DNA of 64,000 nt from Eudorina sp. 2006-703-Eu-15 (Eukaryota > Chlorophyta > Chlorophyceae > Chlamydomonadales > Volvocaceae). Below the pieces are notes generated by a model. It was given only the letters and a program-made list of their open reading frames with translations. It was not told the DNA's origin and made no database searches. Position 1 is the first letter of the stretch, and every line of letters begins with the position of its first letter. This document shows positions 36,259 to 47,119 of the stretch, piece after piece. The stretch lies in NCBI GenBank assembly GCA_003117195.1, contig BDSI01000085.1:276001-340000 (forward strand). Reading direction: 5' to 3'. The translations under genes and the position numbers were made by a program.

Positions 36259-38186
36259 CTTAGGGCACGAGCTGACTCCCTTGGTCGTTACTTCTTTTTG
36301 CTTGCAGGCGCGGTGGCTGCTGTTGCGGATCGATTGGCCAGGTGCGGTGGTAACTTGCAGACACGCCTTGGCCATCAGGACCGAGTGAGTGGTGTGAGAC
36401 GGGGCGATCCAACCGCTGGGGGAGCGTAGGTGCAGCTCCACAGTTGTGCGGCTTACATCAGCGCGTCCCGTCCTTGCTTGGTCCATGGCCTCTCGTGCGG
36501 GCCGTGTTTGTGTTTAAGGCTTTGCGCCCCTGCACGGACCCTGGCCCCGGGGTCCAGGGGTCCGTACCCTCCCGCAGTCTGGATTGAGGGGCTTGCTTAA
36601 CTCTGACAATGCGCCCCTGGGGCCTCGGCCGCCAGCGGCTGACCCGCTCACGGATGAGCAGGGTAGTGGAGATGCCGCCTCACCGGACGGGTTGCCCACG
36701 AGTGCTGGCTTTGGCGTCGATATGGCTCCTGCTGTCGTGCCGGTCGTGCACGTTTATCAGTTGGGTCGTCAGCCTCCATTGCACTGCCTCTTGCTGAAGT
36801 GCAGGCGAGTGCAGCTGTCCCACATAACACCGAGGTTCGATGAGCTAGTCATCATGGTTTGGTATGAGCTCGGCGTCCGGTCATGCAGCGGTTACAGTTG
36901 GGAGTTGTCGAGTTCAAGTGCGCGTCCCGCTCGGCTTTCATGAACGATGCCAAACATCATTCTTTGAATAACAAGACCAAACACTTCAGATACTTATAAC
37001 CAGGCGCGGAAGGATTATTGCAGAATCTGCCAGGCCATGCCCGGCAAGCAGCAATTTATTATGTTAATGTTCTCCGCTTTCTTAGCTTATCTTGTATTTG
37101 ACGGCGACATTAGAATGTGGCTGAGGCCAACACAACCATAGCATTTTTGTGTTCTGAACAGCGACCTCTTACAAATTGGTGGCCTCACCAACTACATCAT
37201 AATTTCGTTTTGTCCTGGATAGCATCCCCTGGGCTGTGGTGGCCAGCAGAACCGCAATCGGCACGACGCGCTCGCTTTCAGGTGGTCCGCCTCGGGGTCT
37301 GCGTGCGACAGCAACTGACCCTGGCGGGCCGTGGCGATTACCCCGGGCTACCACGCAGGCAAGATTCTCCCGGGGGCGCCGCCCATGCCAGCTGGGGGCC
37401 CAGCGGGGGCAAGGGAAGGAGGCGGCAGAGCCACGGCGGGCACCCTGCGGCGCTGCCACTCGCCCATCATATGGAACTTGGATGGCAGCCCAAGGTTCTC
37501 TGGGGCAGGTGCGGTGGCGTGATGCAGTGCGGATCCGTTCAGGAGGTGGCGCGGCGAGTCATGCCCCTACTCCCGGTGGGAGGGCCAGGTCGTCGTGCGA
37601 TGTGAGGTGGCGGTGGCGGTGCGGTGTGATGTAATGTGATGCGGGATCCTGGGATCCGGGCTAGCGGGTGGCAAGGGTGCTGTGGCGTGGTTTAGAAGGG
37701 GGAGATGGCTCGGTCACGGAGGAAGGGTTCCGGGAGCGAAGGGGGCCTTTACCTGAGTCAGATGGCTAGTGTCTTCCCTGGTTGTGTCCCTAAGACTCCG
37801 TTGTTTGCCAGGACGGGTCGGCTCACAACCCCTCGGTCGTCCCATTGCCTTTGCCGCATGCGTCCAGGTCGGACCGGCGGCGTTGAGGACGGTGGCGGCG
37901 GTATGCTCGACGGCCGGCCGCCGCCGGCGAGGCGCCACGCGCCCATATCGGCGGTGGACTGGCCGGCTGATGAGTTGATGGCGTTCCGGCGGCAGCAAGC
38001 GAAGGCGGCGGCGGCGGCGGCGGCGCTGGGGCACGACCCCGATGGTCCGCCGGCAATGACGTCCTCCCCGTCAGCGTCCGAGTCGGAGGAAGGTACGGCT
38101 GCCCGTCGTTGCGGGGACGGGACTCGCGACGAACAGGGCGCACTCCGCACTGCCCTACTAACCCAGCCCGCCACCACAGTCATTTG
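36259..38186 (+). repeat. 1928-bp tandem duplication, second copy
   Basis: I saw no difference from the first copy in the frames compared. It fuses the plus-strand frame ending in TQPATTVI to a satellite exon-like segment at the junction, making a chance 203-codon open frame (35777-36388), and on the minus strand a 218-codon frame. Both are products of the duplication and not evidence for genes. Confidence 0.92.
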
Positions 38187-40574
38187 ATCGGTCCTTCGGC
38201 TTGGTGTCAGACCTAGGAGACACCAAGCCCAAGAGAAGGGTCCCGATGGGTGTGCATTGGCTACCTATGCCTACGGGTCCACACCGCCACGGTGTTCGCT
38301 GCCGCGGCATATAGCCACCCGCCGGGTTCCGTCAGCAAGGGTTACAGCTCGCCGCTGTGCAGCTTCCGGTCGAAGGGCTTTCGATCAAGTGGGGCCGTCG
38401 CGGCAGATGGGTGGCTTCGTGCTTGCTTGCTGGGGCCTCTCCTAATTGGCGCCAACGACCCCTTCCCGAGCTTCTCTGTAATATTCAGTCGTACAGCAGC
38501 CAATCATACGAGCAGCGGGTGAAAAGCCCGTGGGGCCCCTCCTCCCTCGTTCGCGTTCCTACTGCATTGGCCGCCTCTGCCGGTCCGGCCGCAGGCGACA
38601 TCAGCGGCCACCGCAGCATCGCGGGGTTCACAGCGCCGGAGCGGGGCGGGCGTGGAGGGCCGAAGGCGTGGTGGTTGCGGCGGACCGGACCCGGGCCGCG
38701 ATCGCGACCGGGCGAGGGAGGAGGACCCGGGCCGCGAGCGGTACCGGGCCGCAGTGCTGACGGAATGGAGGAATGTCCCCCATGTCCCTCGCATCCCTTG
38801 TGTCCCCCTTGTCCCTCGGGTCCCTCGGGTCCCCCGTGTCACTCGGGTCTCTCGTGGTGTCCGACGAGATCCGTGCGTGCGGCACATTGGTTACCGGCAG
38901 CATCGGCGGGTCGCATGGCTATCGGCTCCGGGGACGACGTGGCAAGCTCCTCCGCAGGGCCTAACTCGCCCCGTTTTAGCATGTGATACTTCCCGTACGT
39001 GTCTGTCTCCTAACACGCTTTGTCCCCCTTTTCATGAGATGCTTTCGTGTGGTCTACTGCCGGCACAGGGACGTCCCCGACAGGCGTCTCAGTCGGCGCA
39101 GAGACCTTGTCGGGGCGCCCCGGCGGGGGCCGGGGCGGGGCCCCAGCGGGGCCGCAGTAGCAGGAGGAGCAGCAGGCGGGCGCGGTAGCTCCAGCGCGCA
39201 GGGCTCACCGGACAAGGAGGAGGAGCGGAGGGCCGGGGCACGGCCATCGGGGCGCGGACGGAGGCGGCGGCGAGCAGCTCATCAGTAAGTAAGTGTACGG
39301 ATGTACGGAATAGTCGGCAGCTGGGAAAATGAACGATTCTGGTAGGCAGTCATCGCCTGGGGTGCCCAACCTTGCGTACCATGGGCGGGCTGGACCCCGG
39401 CTGGTTTTGGGCTTATCAACAATATCGATCCTGGGTGAATGATGTCGCTTTCTCCCTGGGCTGGTGTGCCGCGGAACATGACTCGGCACCAACATGGCCC
39501 CGCTTGTGTCGCCACCTGTCGCGCTTCCTGTGTCTCCGCAGCCAGATCAAGAAGATGGCGGAGTGCCGGTCCGTGGACGAGTACGAGCGGCTACAGAGTC
39601 AGTGAAGGCACGGTGAGTAGGCGGAGCTGGAGGAGGCGGAAGGGGGAGGTTGCGCGGTGCCGGTGGTGCCGCTCTTGGCCATAGGTGCCTTTGGAAAGCA
39701 AACAGTGGCGCCTCCGTCCGGGGCGGCCGCAGCCTCCCACAGCGCCCAGGCGTCGGCTACGGCCTGGTGTTGCAACTGTGGTGGCGGGCAGTGGCAGTGG
39801 CGCAGGAGTCCCAGTCGGCCTACCTGGCCGCTTCACGGGCCGGCGTCGGCACCTCCGCGGCGCCTAGCCGCCGCTGATCCGCGACCGCACTGCCTCTCCT
39901 GTGTGGCTCCACTGCGGTGTCCTCCGCATTCAAACAGGCCCCGGTGGGCCTTTCGCGGATTCGGGTACGGTCCGCGTCCCTGGTGTTCGGCGGCGCGACG
40001 GCGGGCGGTGGGGCTGCCGGGTCTGCCTCGGGCGGCGAACCCGACTGGGCACGTGGACAGACCGGTCCACCCACCTGGCCCCGCTGGTGGAGCCGCTGGT
40101 GGAACCGCCTGCTGGAGCCCGCCGAGGCCAGGGGAGGCTCAGGAGGTTAAGCATGTTGGGTTGGATGAGGACAATGCGTGGCCGGGCTGGGGCGGCTTGG
40201 GGAGCAAGGCTATGCGTGACAGGGTTGGGGCGGGCTAGGGAGGACGGCTGTGCGTGGCCGATTTGGAGATGGCTGGGGAGGAGCCCTATGCGCGGCTGGG
40301 TAGGGGCGGGCTGGGGAGGATGGAGGCATCCCACCGAGTAGCACTTCAGAAACAGAGCTCTGAGCACTTACCGGGAGGGAAGGAGATTCGTCATCTTTGT
40401 TTCGCGTGATTGCTGCCCCGCGTGGTTGTGGACTGCTTGTCGAACATCGCTTGGCGCGCGTATGTTGCCTCCGCCATCCCGCCATAACTGCTGCTTGGGA
40501 CCCGCGAAGGTGCAGGGGTCCTGGTCAGCTGGACGGCGCAGCTTACGCGCGCTTCACTCGGCCGGAGCTGCCCG

Positions 40575-41039
40575 ATGTGCTGCGCTGCGCAGCGCCCGAA
40601 GGACGACGGGTCCTCGTCCCGATGTGGCAACAGGGAGGGCTCCGCAGCCCTCAGCCACGGATCCACGCAGCTGCATCAGAGAGGCGCCCCAACGCAGCTG
40701 GGCAGTCCACAACCCTCTCCAGGTCCCGTCAGCAATAGGCGCCTACGGGCTATCTGGGCCCGTTGGAACACCCGGTCCCGGTGGAAAGGCGCCGAAATTG
40801 TTGTTTACGAGCACGGATATGCGAGGGTGCGGCAGACCCGTGGGCCAGGTGCCGCGGTGGAGGCGGGAGGCCTGCGCACCTCGCCCTTGCAGCTGCCTGC
40901 GGGCGTGCTGGCTGAGGGGCAAGGGAGTGATGCGGCAGAGAGAGCTGGCGCTTTTGTGCTGGGCGGTATACAGGCCTCTTTGCGGGACTCGCCTCGGCCT
41001 GTGCCGATCATCAAGGTTGTGCGGCCGCATTTTGCTAGG
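40575..41039 (+). CDS. Candidate exon of unknown protein, copy A' (open)
   Basis: The frame stays open to AGG at 41037-41039 and is followed directly by GTGAGT at 41040, a good phase-0 donor. It contains IVVYEHGY, an Ala/Gly-rich stretch, and PVPIIKVVRPHFAR. The matching frame in block A carries a 1-bp deletion. No family is recognised. Position upstream of the recombinase domain and in the same direction suggests a mobile-element protein, possibly an upstream exon of the recombinase, but no joining acceptor could be fixed. Confidence 0.35.
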
Positions 41040-41482
41040 GTGAGTGTCAGAGCTGTGGACTGGCAGGCTGGATGGGTGTCAGTGCTCAACCGGTGGTTTT
41101 CACCACCACAAACAGCGTGGACTAGACGGGGACACGCGCTATCATCGCCGTGCACTGTTTGCACAACCCTTTTCCAGACCCACTTTGACCCCTTCGGTCG
41201 CTCCCTTCCAAGAGGTCAGGCCTCGCCACATTGGCCGTACCCGCAGTCAGTGTCGCAGACACCCCTTGGCCATCAGGACGCAACTCGCTCAACCCCACCC
41301 AAGGGGGCCCCTGGCGGATCTGCGCTACGGCCCCTACCCTGCACAGCCCTCTCGCCCCTCTCCCGGGCTTCCTACAGCGCCAGATGAGGCGGTGAGGCCA
41401 GGTAGGGTGAGGTAAAGACGGGGAGATGCGTGGTTCCGGTAGGGAGCCTGCTCCTGCCCCCCCCAACCCGCCCCAATATTAC

Positions 41483-41785
41483 GTGCTTTGGGGGTGTGGC
41501 CTGGGGCAAAGCGGATTCCACCCGACGTCTGCGGCTATGCCTGTCGGAGCTGCACGCGGCGGTCCTGGGGTATTGAGGTCGACGGACCTACAACGCTTTT
41601 CCTCGCACAGTCTGCGGAAGGGCGGTGTCACGGCCGCTGCTTACGCCGGCGCCAGCAAGGACGACATTCAACAGCATGGCCGCTGGCGTTCCATGCAGTG
41701 TTTTCACATGTACGCTGTCGGCGGTGTAGGCTCGTTTCCGGGTGGTCGAAGCCATATAGCGGGAAGCGTGAGCGGGACTGGGTGA
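41483..41785 (+). CDS. Tyrosine recombinase catalytic C-terminal fragment with intact Tyr
   Basis: Same domain as at 18712-19014. It has HSLRKGG, then VTAAAYAGASKDDIQQ, then HGRW, and a tyrosine codon TAC at 41711-41713, nine residues after the Trp. So the His-x-x-Arg box, the Trp/His position and the nucleophile are all present. The upstream arginine box and N-terminal domain are not identified, and the acceptor-like CCCCAG present in copy A reads CCCCAA here. The upstream frame is open in this copy to 41426. It is likely part of a DIRS/Kangaroo- or Crypton-like element; whether a full protein can be made is unknown. Confidence 0.65.
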   Translation: MLWGCGLGQSGFHPTSAAMPVGAARGGPGVLRSTDLQRFSSHSLRKGGVTAAAYAGASKDDIQQHGRWRSMQCFHMYAVGGVGSFPGGRSHIAGSVSGTG

Positions 41786-44623
41786 GGGGGTGTGTCGCGC
41801 CTTCCGGGTCCCGGGGAGGGACCCGAGGGGATCGGACCGCGGGACGACCTACCCTCGTGGGACTGGGCGAGCGGGAGAGGGCGCTGCGCTTTGGGCCTAG
41901 GAGGGGCGAGAACTTCCGCGTCGCGCGCAGTCGGACGTTTTCCCCCACATCCTGTTCACCTTCCGGGTTGTCGCGATGGCGATTGCTGGTGGCGTGGCGT
42001 GCTGGGTAGTTTACCTTCCTGGGGAGGAGGGGAAGGCGCTGGCTACCGTAGCAGGTTAGTTCGCGCTTTTGGTAGTTGTGTAGTCGGCGTAGTGGGCTTT
42101 CAGTAGCACTGCGCAGTTATTTGACAGGTGTCCAGCTGGTGTTTGTAGAGTTGGTGAGCAGGCTTCGAACTTGTGTGTCGTGGCAGTGTAGGGGACCGCC
42201 CCTCCCTGCCCCTCTCAGTGTGGGAGGTGCGGGGTTGTACCCGCGCGGCGTCGGACGACCAGTTAGAGTAGCCTAGTTTATTTGTAAGACGCGCGCGGAG
42301 GCGCCGCGCTGTGCTGTGTCCCGGCCCATTGTGACAATGCGGCCCAAACGTATGCAGCATGTGACACCTCGACACAAATTCGCCAAAATGAACTCCGGAT
42401 TCCACAGAAAGATTCTCTTACGACCTTGTCTGGGCATTCAAAGTTCGCGAAATGCCATTCACCTAGCGGCGGCTTGCATGCCCGACACCATCGTCGATCC
42501 CACCGCGGAAGGGTGCCATGAAAGGCTCACAGCGCATAGTGCACGGATGTAGCGATGCAACTGAAATATGATACGGACATAACTTCGGTAGTCGACAGGG
42601 CTGGTAGAGCGCTTTGCAGTAATTGCAGCCACTACCTCCAGCCGAGCTTCGCAAACTTCTCGCGCAATGTGACTGAACGTCATCATAATGAGAATCAGAA
42701 CTGTCTGGCCACGACCGAGGCGTCGCTCGGAACTTTTCTTCGGTTTTAGGGACCATGGAAATCGCCCAGCCAGCTGGTCCTTGTCACGATACCTTTCGCC
42801 GTCTGAGATCAGCGCCGCCTCATGCTTGTGCACAAAATCCAATGCCTGAAGCATGTACGAAGCAGCAGTAGTGAAATTGCCATATTGTACGACTTATAGG
42901 CCAGAATTCTATATAAACCGGCAATTCACCTTCTTCTCACCAAGCAGCTGTATCAGGAACAGCTTACATGAAGCTCTCTTACAGCACCCGCGCTGAAGCT
43001 TAGGAGTCCTTTCACTGTCCCGGAAGCCCTGCTAACTCGGTCGCAGCCGAACAGCCTCAACGTCCAAGGGGAGCTCACGATGTTTAATCGCCTGCAAGAG
43101 GCGTTTGCTGGTCGCCAGTGCTTACGGTACAGTCCAAGGTCGATGCTCCCTTGCCATGCCGGAATCGCCGTTCCTTTAGATTCTTTAGATTCTTGACTAT
43201 AAATTTATTATTTGTTGCTGTTGAAATGTCACAAAGAATAGTCAAGGTCAGGTTCCGGTCGACAGCGAAGTCGCAAGCGCCGTTGTAAACCTTACGTGAG
43301 TGCTGGCTTGTGGATTACGTGCTATTGGACTGTTACTTGAAGCTCGTTTCGGTGCAATAACGGGGCGTGACCATTGTGACAACGTTCGTCCGACTGCAAC
43401 ATGCTTGGCATGCCTGCTGACTGTATTGATGTTTCTGGGCGTGGAAACGGTTTGCGCACTGATCTGGGATCACATTAACATTGCGCTTCGTAGTACCTCT
43501 TATTGTCAACCTCTTATCCCGCCGCTTTTTTCCTTCCCCGCACATACAGACCCGAGGACCAGCTAAGCTTGCTCAACAAGAACCGTGCAAATATGTCGAA
43601 GACCGCCGCCGAGTGCACCTTTGCCGTCACGAGATCCCGCATCCGGTAGGTGACGATATGGCTCTGCTCCCTCGGGATCATGCGCGGGGCCGTTCCTGGG
43701 GTTGAGCGGCGGGGGGGATCATGCGCGGGGCCGTTCGTGGGGTTGAGCGGCGGGAGGTATCATGCGCGGGGCCGTTCGTGGGGTTGAGCTGCGGGAGGGA
43801 TCATGCAGGGGGCCGTTCCTGGGGTTGAGCGGCGGGAGGGATCATGCAAGGGGTGATTGCGAATCGGCCCCTTGCGGCACGAGGTGACTCCCTTGGTCGT
43901 TACTTCTTATTGCTTACTTGCAGGCGCGGTGGCTGCTGTTGCGGATCGATTGGCCAGGTGCGGTGGTAAGTCCGCGCCTACATGTTGGCGAGTCAGCCGC
44001 TTCGTGATCGATTGCGAATCGGCCCCTTGCTCATGGCACGAGCTGATTCCCTTGGTGGTTACTTCTTATTGCTTGCAGGCGCGGTGGCTGCTGTTGCGGA
44101 TCGATTGGCCAGGTGCGGTGGTAAGTCCGCGCCTACATGTTGACGAGTCAGCCACTTCGTGATTGGGAATCGGCCCCTTGCTCATGGCACGAGCTGACTC
44201 CCTTGGTGGTTACTTCTTATTGCTTGCAGGCGCGGTGGCTGCTGTTGCGGATCGATTGGCCAGGTGCGGTGGTAAGTCCGCGCCTACATGTTGGCGAGTC
44301 AGCCGCTTCGTGATCGATTGCGGATCGGCCCCTTTCTCATGGCACGAGGTGACTCCCTTGGTCGTTACTTCTTATTGCTTGCAGGCGCGGTGGCTGCTGT
44401 TGCGGATCGATTGGCCAGGTGCGGTGGTAAGTCCGCGCCTACATGTTGGCGAGTCAGCCGCTTCGTGATCGATTGCGAATCGGCTCCTTGCTCATGGCAC
44501 GAGCTGATTCCCTTGGTGGTTACTTCTTATTGCTTGCAGGCGCGGTGGCTGCTGTTGCGGATCGATTGGCCAGGTGCGATGGTAAGTCCGCGCCTACAAG
44601 GTGATGAGTCAGCCGCTTCGTGA

Positions 44624-47119
44624 TTGGGAATCGGCCCCTTGCTCATAGCACGAGGTGACTCCCTTGGTCGTTACTTCTTATTGCTTGCAGGCGCGGTGGC
44701 TGCTGTTGCGGATCGATTGGCCAGGTGCGGTGGTAAGTCCGCGCCTACATGTTGGCGAGTCAGCCGCTTCGTGATCGATTGCGAATCGGCCCCTTGCTCA
44801 TGGCACGAGCTGACTCCCTTGGTGGTTACTTCTTATTGCTTGCAGGCGCGGTGGCTGCTGTTGCGGATCGATTGGCCAGGTGCGGTTATAAGTCCGCGCC
44901 TACATGTTGGCGAGTCAGCCGCTTCGTGATCGCTTCGTTCAGCGGCGGGAGGGATCATGCGCGGGGCCGTTCGTGGGGTCGAGTGGCGGTAGGGATCATG
45001 CGCGGGGCCGTTCGTGGGGTTGAGCGGCGGGAGGGATCATGCGCGGGGCCGTTCGTGGGGTTGAGCGGCGGGAGGGATCATGCAGGGGGCCGTTCCTGGG
45101 GTTGAGCGGCGGGAGGGATCATGCGAGGGGTGATTGCGAATCGGCTCCTTGCTCATGGCACGAGGTGACTCCCTTGGTCGTTACTTCTTATTGCTTGCAG
45201 GCGCGGTGGCTGCTGTTGCGGATCGATTGGCCAGGTGCGGTGGTAAGTCCGCGCCTACATGTTGACGAGTCAGCCACTTCGTGATCGATTGGGAATCGGC
45301 CCCTTGCTCATGGCACGAGCTGACTCCCTTGGTGGTTACTTCTTAATGCTTGCAGGCGCGGTGGCTGCTGTTGCGGATCGATTGGCAAGGTGCGATGGTA
45401 AGTCCGCGCCTACAAGGTGATGAGTCAGCCGCTTCGTGATCGCTTCGTTCAGCGGCGGGAGGGATCATGCGCGGGGCCGTTCGTGGGGTCGAGTGGCGGT
45501 AGGGATAATGCGCGGGGCCGTTCGTGGGGTTGAGCGGCGGGAGGGATCATGCGCGGGGCCGTTCGTGGGGTTGAGCGGCGGGAGGGATCATGCAGGGGGC
45601 CGTTCCTGGGGTTGAGCGGCGGGAGTGATCATGCGAGGGGTGATTGCGAATCGGCTCCTTGCTCATGGCACGAGGTGACTCCCTTGGTCGTTACTTCTTA
45701 TTGCTTGCAGGCTCGGTGGCTGCTGTTGCGGATCGATTGGCCAGGTGCGGTGGTAAGTCCGCGCCTACATGTTGGCGAGTCAGCCGCTTCGTGATCGATT
45801 GCGAATCGGCTCCTTGCTCATGGCACGAGCTGATTCCCTTGGTGGTTACTTCTTATTGCTTGCAGGCGCGGTGGCTGCTGTTGCGGATCGATTGGCCAGG
45901 TGCGATGGTAAGTCCGCGCCTACAAGGTGATGAGTCAGCCGCTTCGTGATTGGGAATCGGCCCCTTGCTCATAGCACGAGGTGACTCCCTTGGTCGTTAC
46001 TTCTTATTGCTTGCAGGCGCGGTGGCTGCTGTTGCGGATCGATTGGCCAGGTGCGGTGGTAAGTCCGCGCCTACATGTTGGCGAGTCAGCCGCTTCGTGA
46101 TCGATTGCGAATCGGCCCCTTGCTCATGGCACGAGCTGACTCCCTTGGTGGTTACTTCTTATTGCTTGCAGGCGCGGTGGCTGCTGTTGCGGATCGATTG
46201 GCCAGGTGCGGTTATAAGTCCGCGCCTACATGTTGGCGAGTCAGCCGCTTCGTGATCGCTTCGTTCAGCGGCGGGAGGGATCATGCGCGGGGCCGTTCGT
46301 GGGGTCGAGTGGCGGTAGGGATCATGCGCGGGGCCGTTCGTGGGGTTGAGCGGCGGGAGGGATCATGCGCGGGGCCGTTCGTGGGGTTGAGCGGCGGGAG
46401 GGATCATGCAGGGGGCCGTTCCTGGGGTTGAGCGGCGGGAGGGATCATGCGAGGGGTGATTGCGAATCGGCTCCTTGCTCATGGCACGAGGTGACTCCCT
46501 TGGTCGTTACTTCTTATTGCTTGCAGGCGCGGTGGCTGCTGTTGCGGATCGATTGGCCAGGTGCGGTGGTAAGTCCGCGCCTACATGTTGACGAGTCAGC
46601 CACTTCGTGATCGATTGGGAATCGGCCCCTTGCTCATGGCACGAGCTGACTCCCTTGGTGGTTACTTCTTAATGCTTGCAGGCGCGGTGGCTGCTGTTGC
46701 GGATCGATTGGCAAGGTGCGATGGTAAGTCCGCGCCTACAAGGTGATGAGTCAGCCGCTTCGTGATCGCTTCGTTCAGCGGCGGGAGGGATCATGCGCGG
46801 GGCCGTTCGTGGGGTCGAGTGGCGGTAGGGATCATGCGCGGGGCCGTTCGTGGGGTTGAGCGGCGGGAGGGATCATGCGCGGGGCCGTTCGTGGGGTTGA
46901 GCGGCGGGAGGGATCATGCAGGGGGCCGTTCCTGGGGTTGAGCGGCGGGAGTGATCATGCGAGGGGTGATTGCGAATCGGCTCCTTGCTCATGGCACGAG
47001 GTGACTCCCTTGGTCGTTACTTCTTATTGCTTGCAGGCTCGGTGGCTGCTGTTGCGGATCGATTGGCCAGGTGCGGTGGTAAGTCCGCGCCTACATGTTG
47101 GCGAGTCAGCCGCTTCGTG
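44624..47119 (+). repeat. Higher-order repeat of 1326 bp, two copies
   Basis: 44624-45949 recurs from 45950. One base difference was noticed (GGGATAATGC near 45505 against GGGATCATGC near 46831). The second copy departs after about 47119, where a 41-bp block replaces the 155-bp unit. Such near-identity points to very recent duplication or ongoing homogenisation. Confidence 0.88.
44941..45127 (+). repeat. 41-bp repeat block typical of array 3
   Basis: GATCATG recurs at 44953, 44994 and 45035, an exact 41-bp step. The block has four to five units in fixed order: GTCGAGTGGCGGTA, GTTGAGCGG, GTTGAGCGG, then CAGGGGGCCGTTCCTG. The same ordered block recurs many times through array 3, for example near 45450, 46265, 47130, 48240, 49250, 51250, 53150, 55560, 57240 and 58030, so it behaves as part of the higher-order unit. 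Confidence 0.9.

Larger units (their letters stand above)
33433..43671. repeat. Inter-array block, copy A' (with an internal 1928-bp duplication)
   Basis: Second copy of block A. The offset to copy A is 20848 bp up to 36258, then 22776 bp after the internal duplication, falling to 22758 and then 22750 through small indels. Sub-features correspond to those of copy A: 35-bp repeat 33801-33940, satellite island 34179-34425, hairpin 38199-38228, 38-bp repeat 40176-40327, TATA-like site 42910-42917. The recombinase Tyr and the open candidate exon are present here but not in copy A. Confidence 0.93.

Noticed and set aside
35777..36388. 203-codon plus-strand frame and 218-codon minus-strand frame across 36258
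   Set aside because: Both arise at the junction of the 1928-bp duplication and do not exist in block A.
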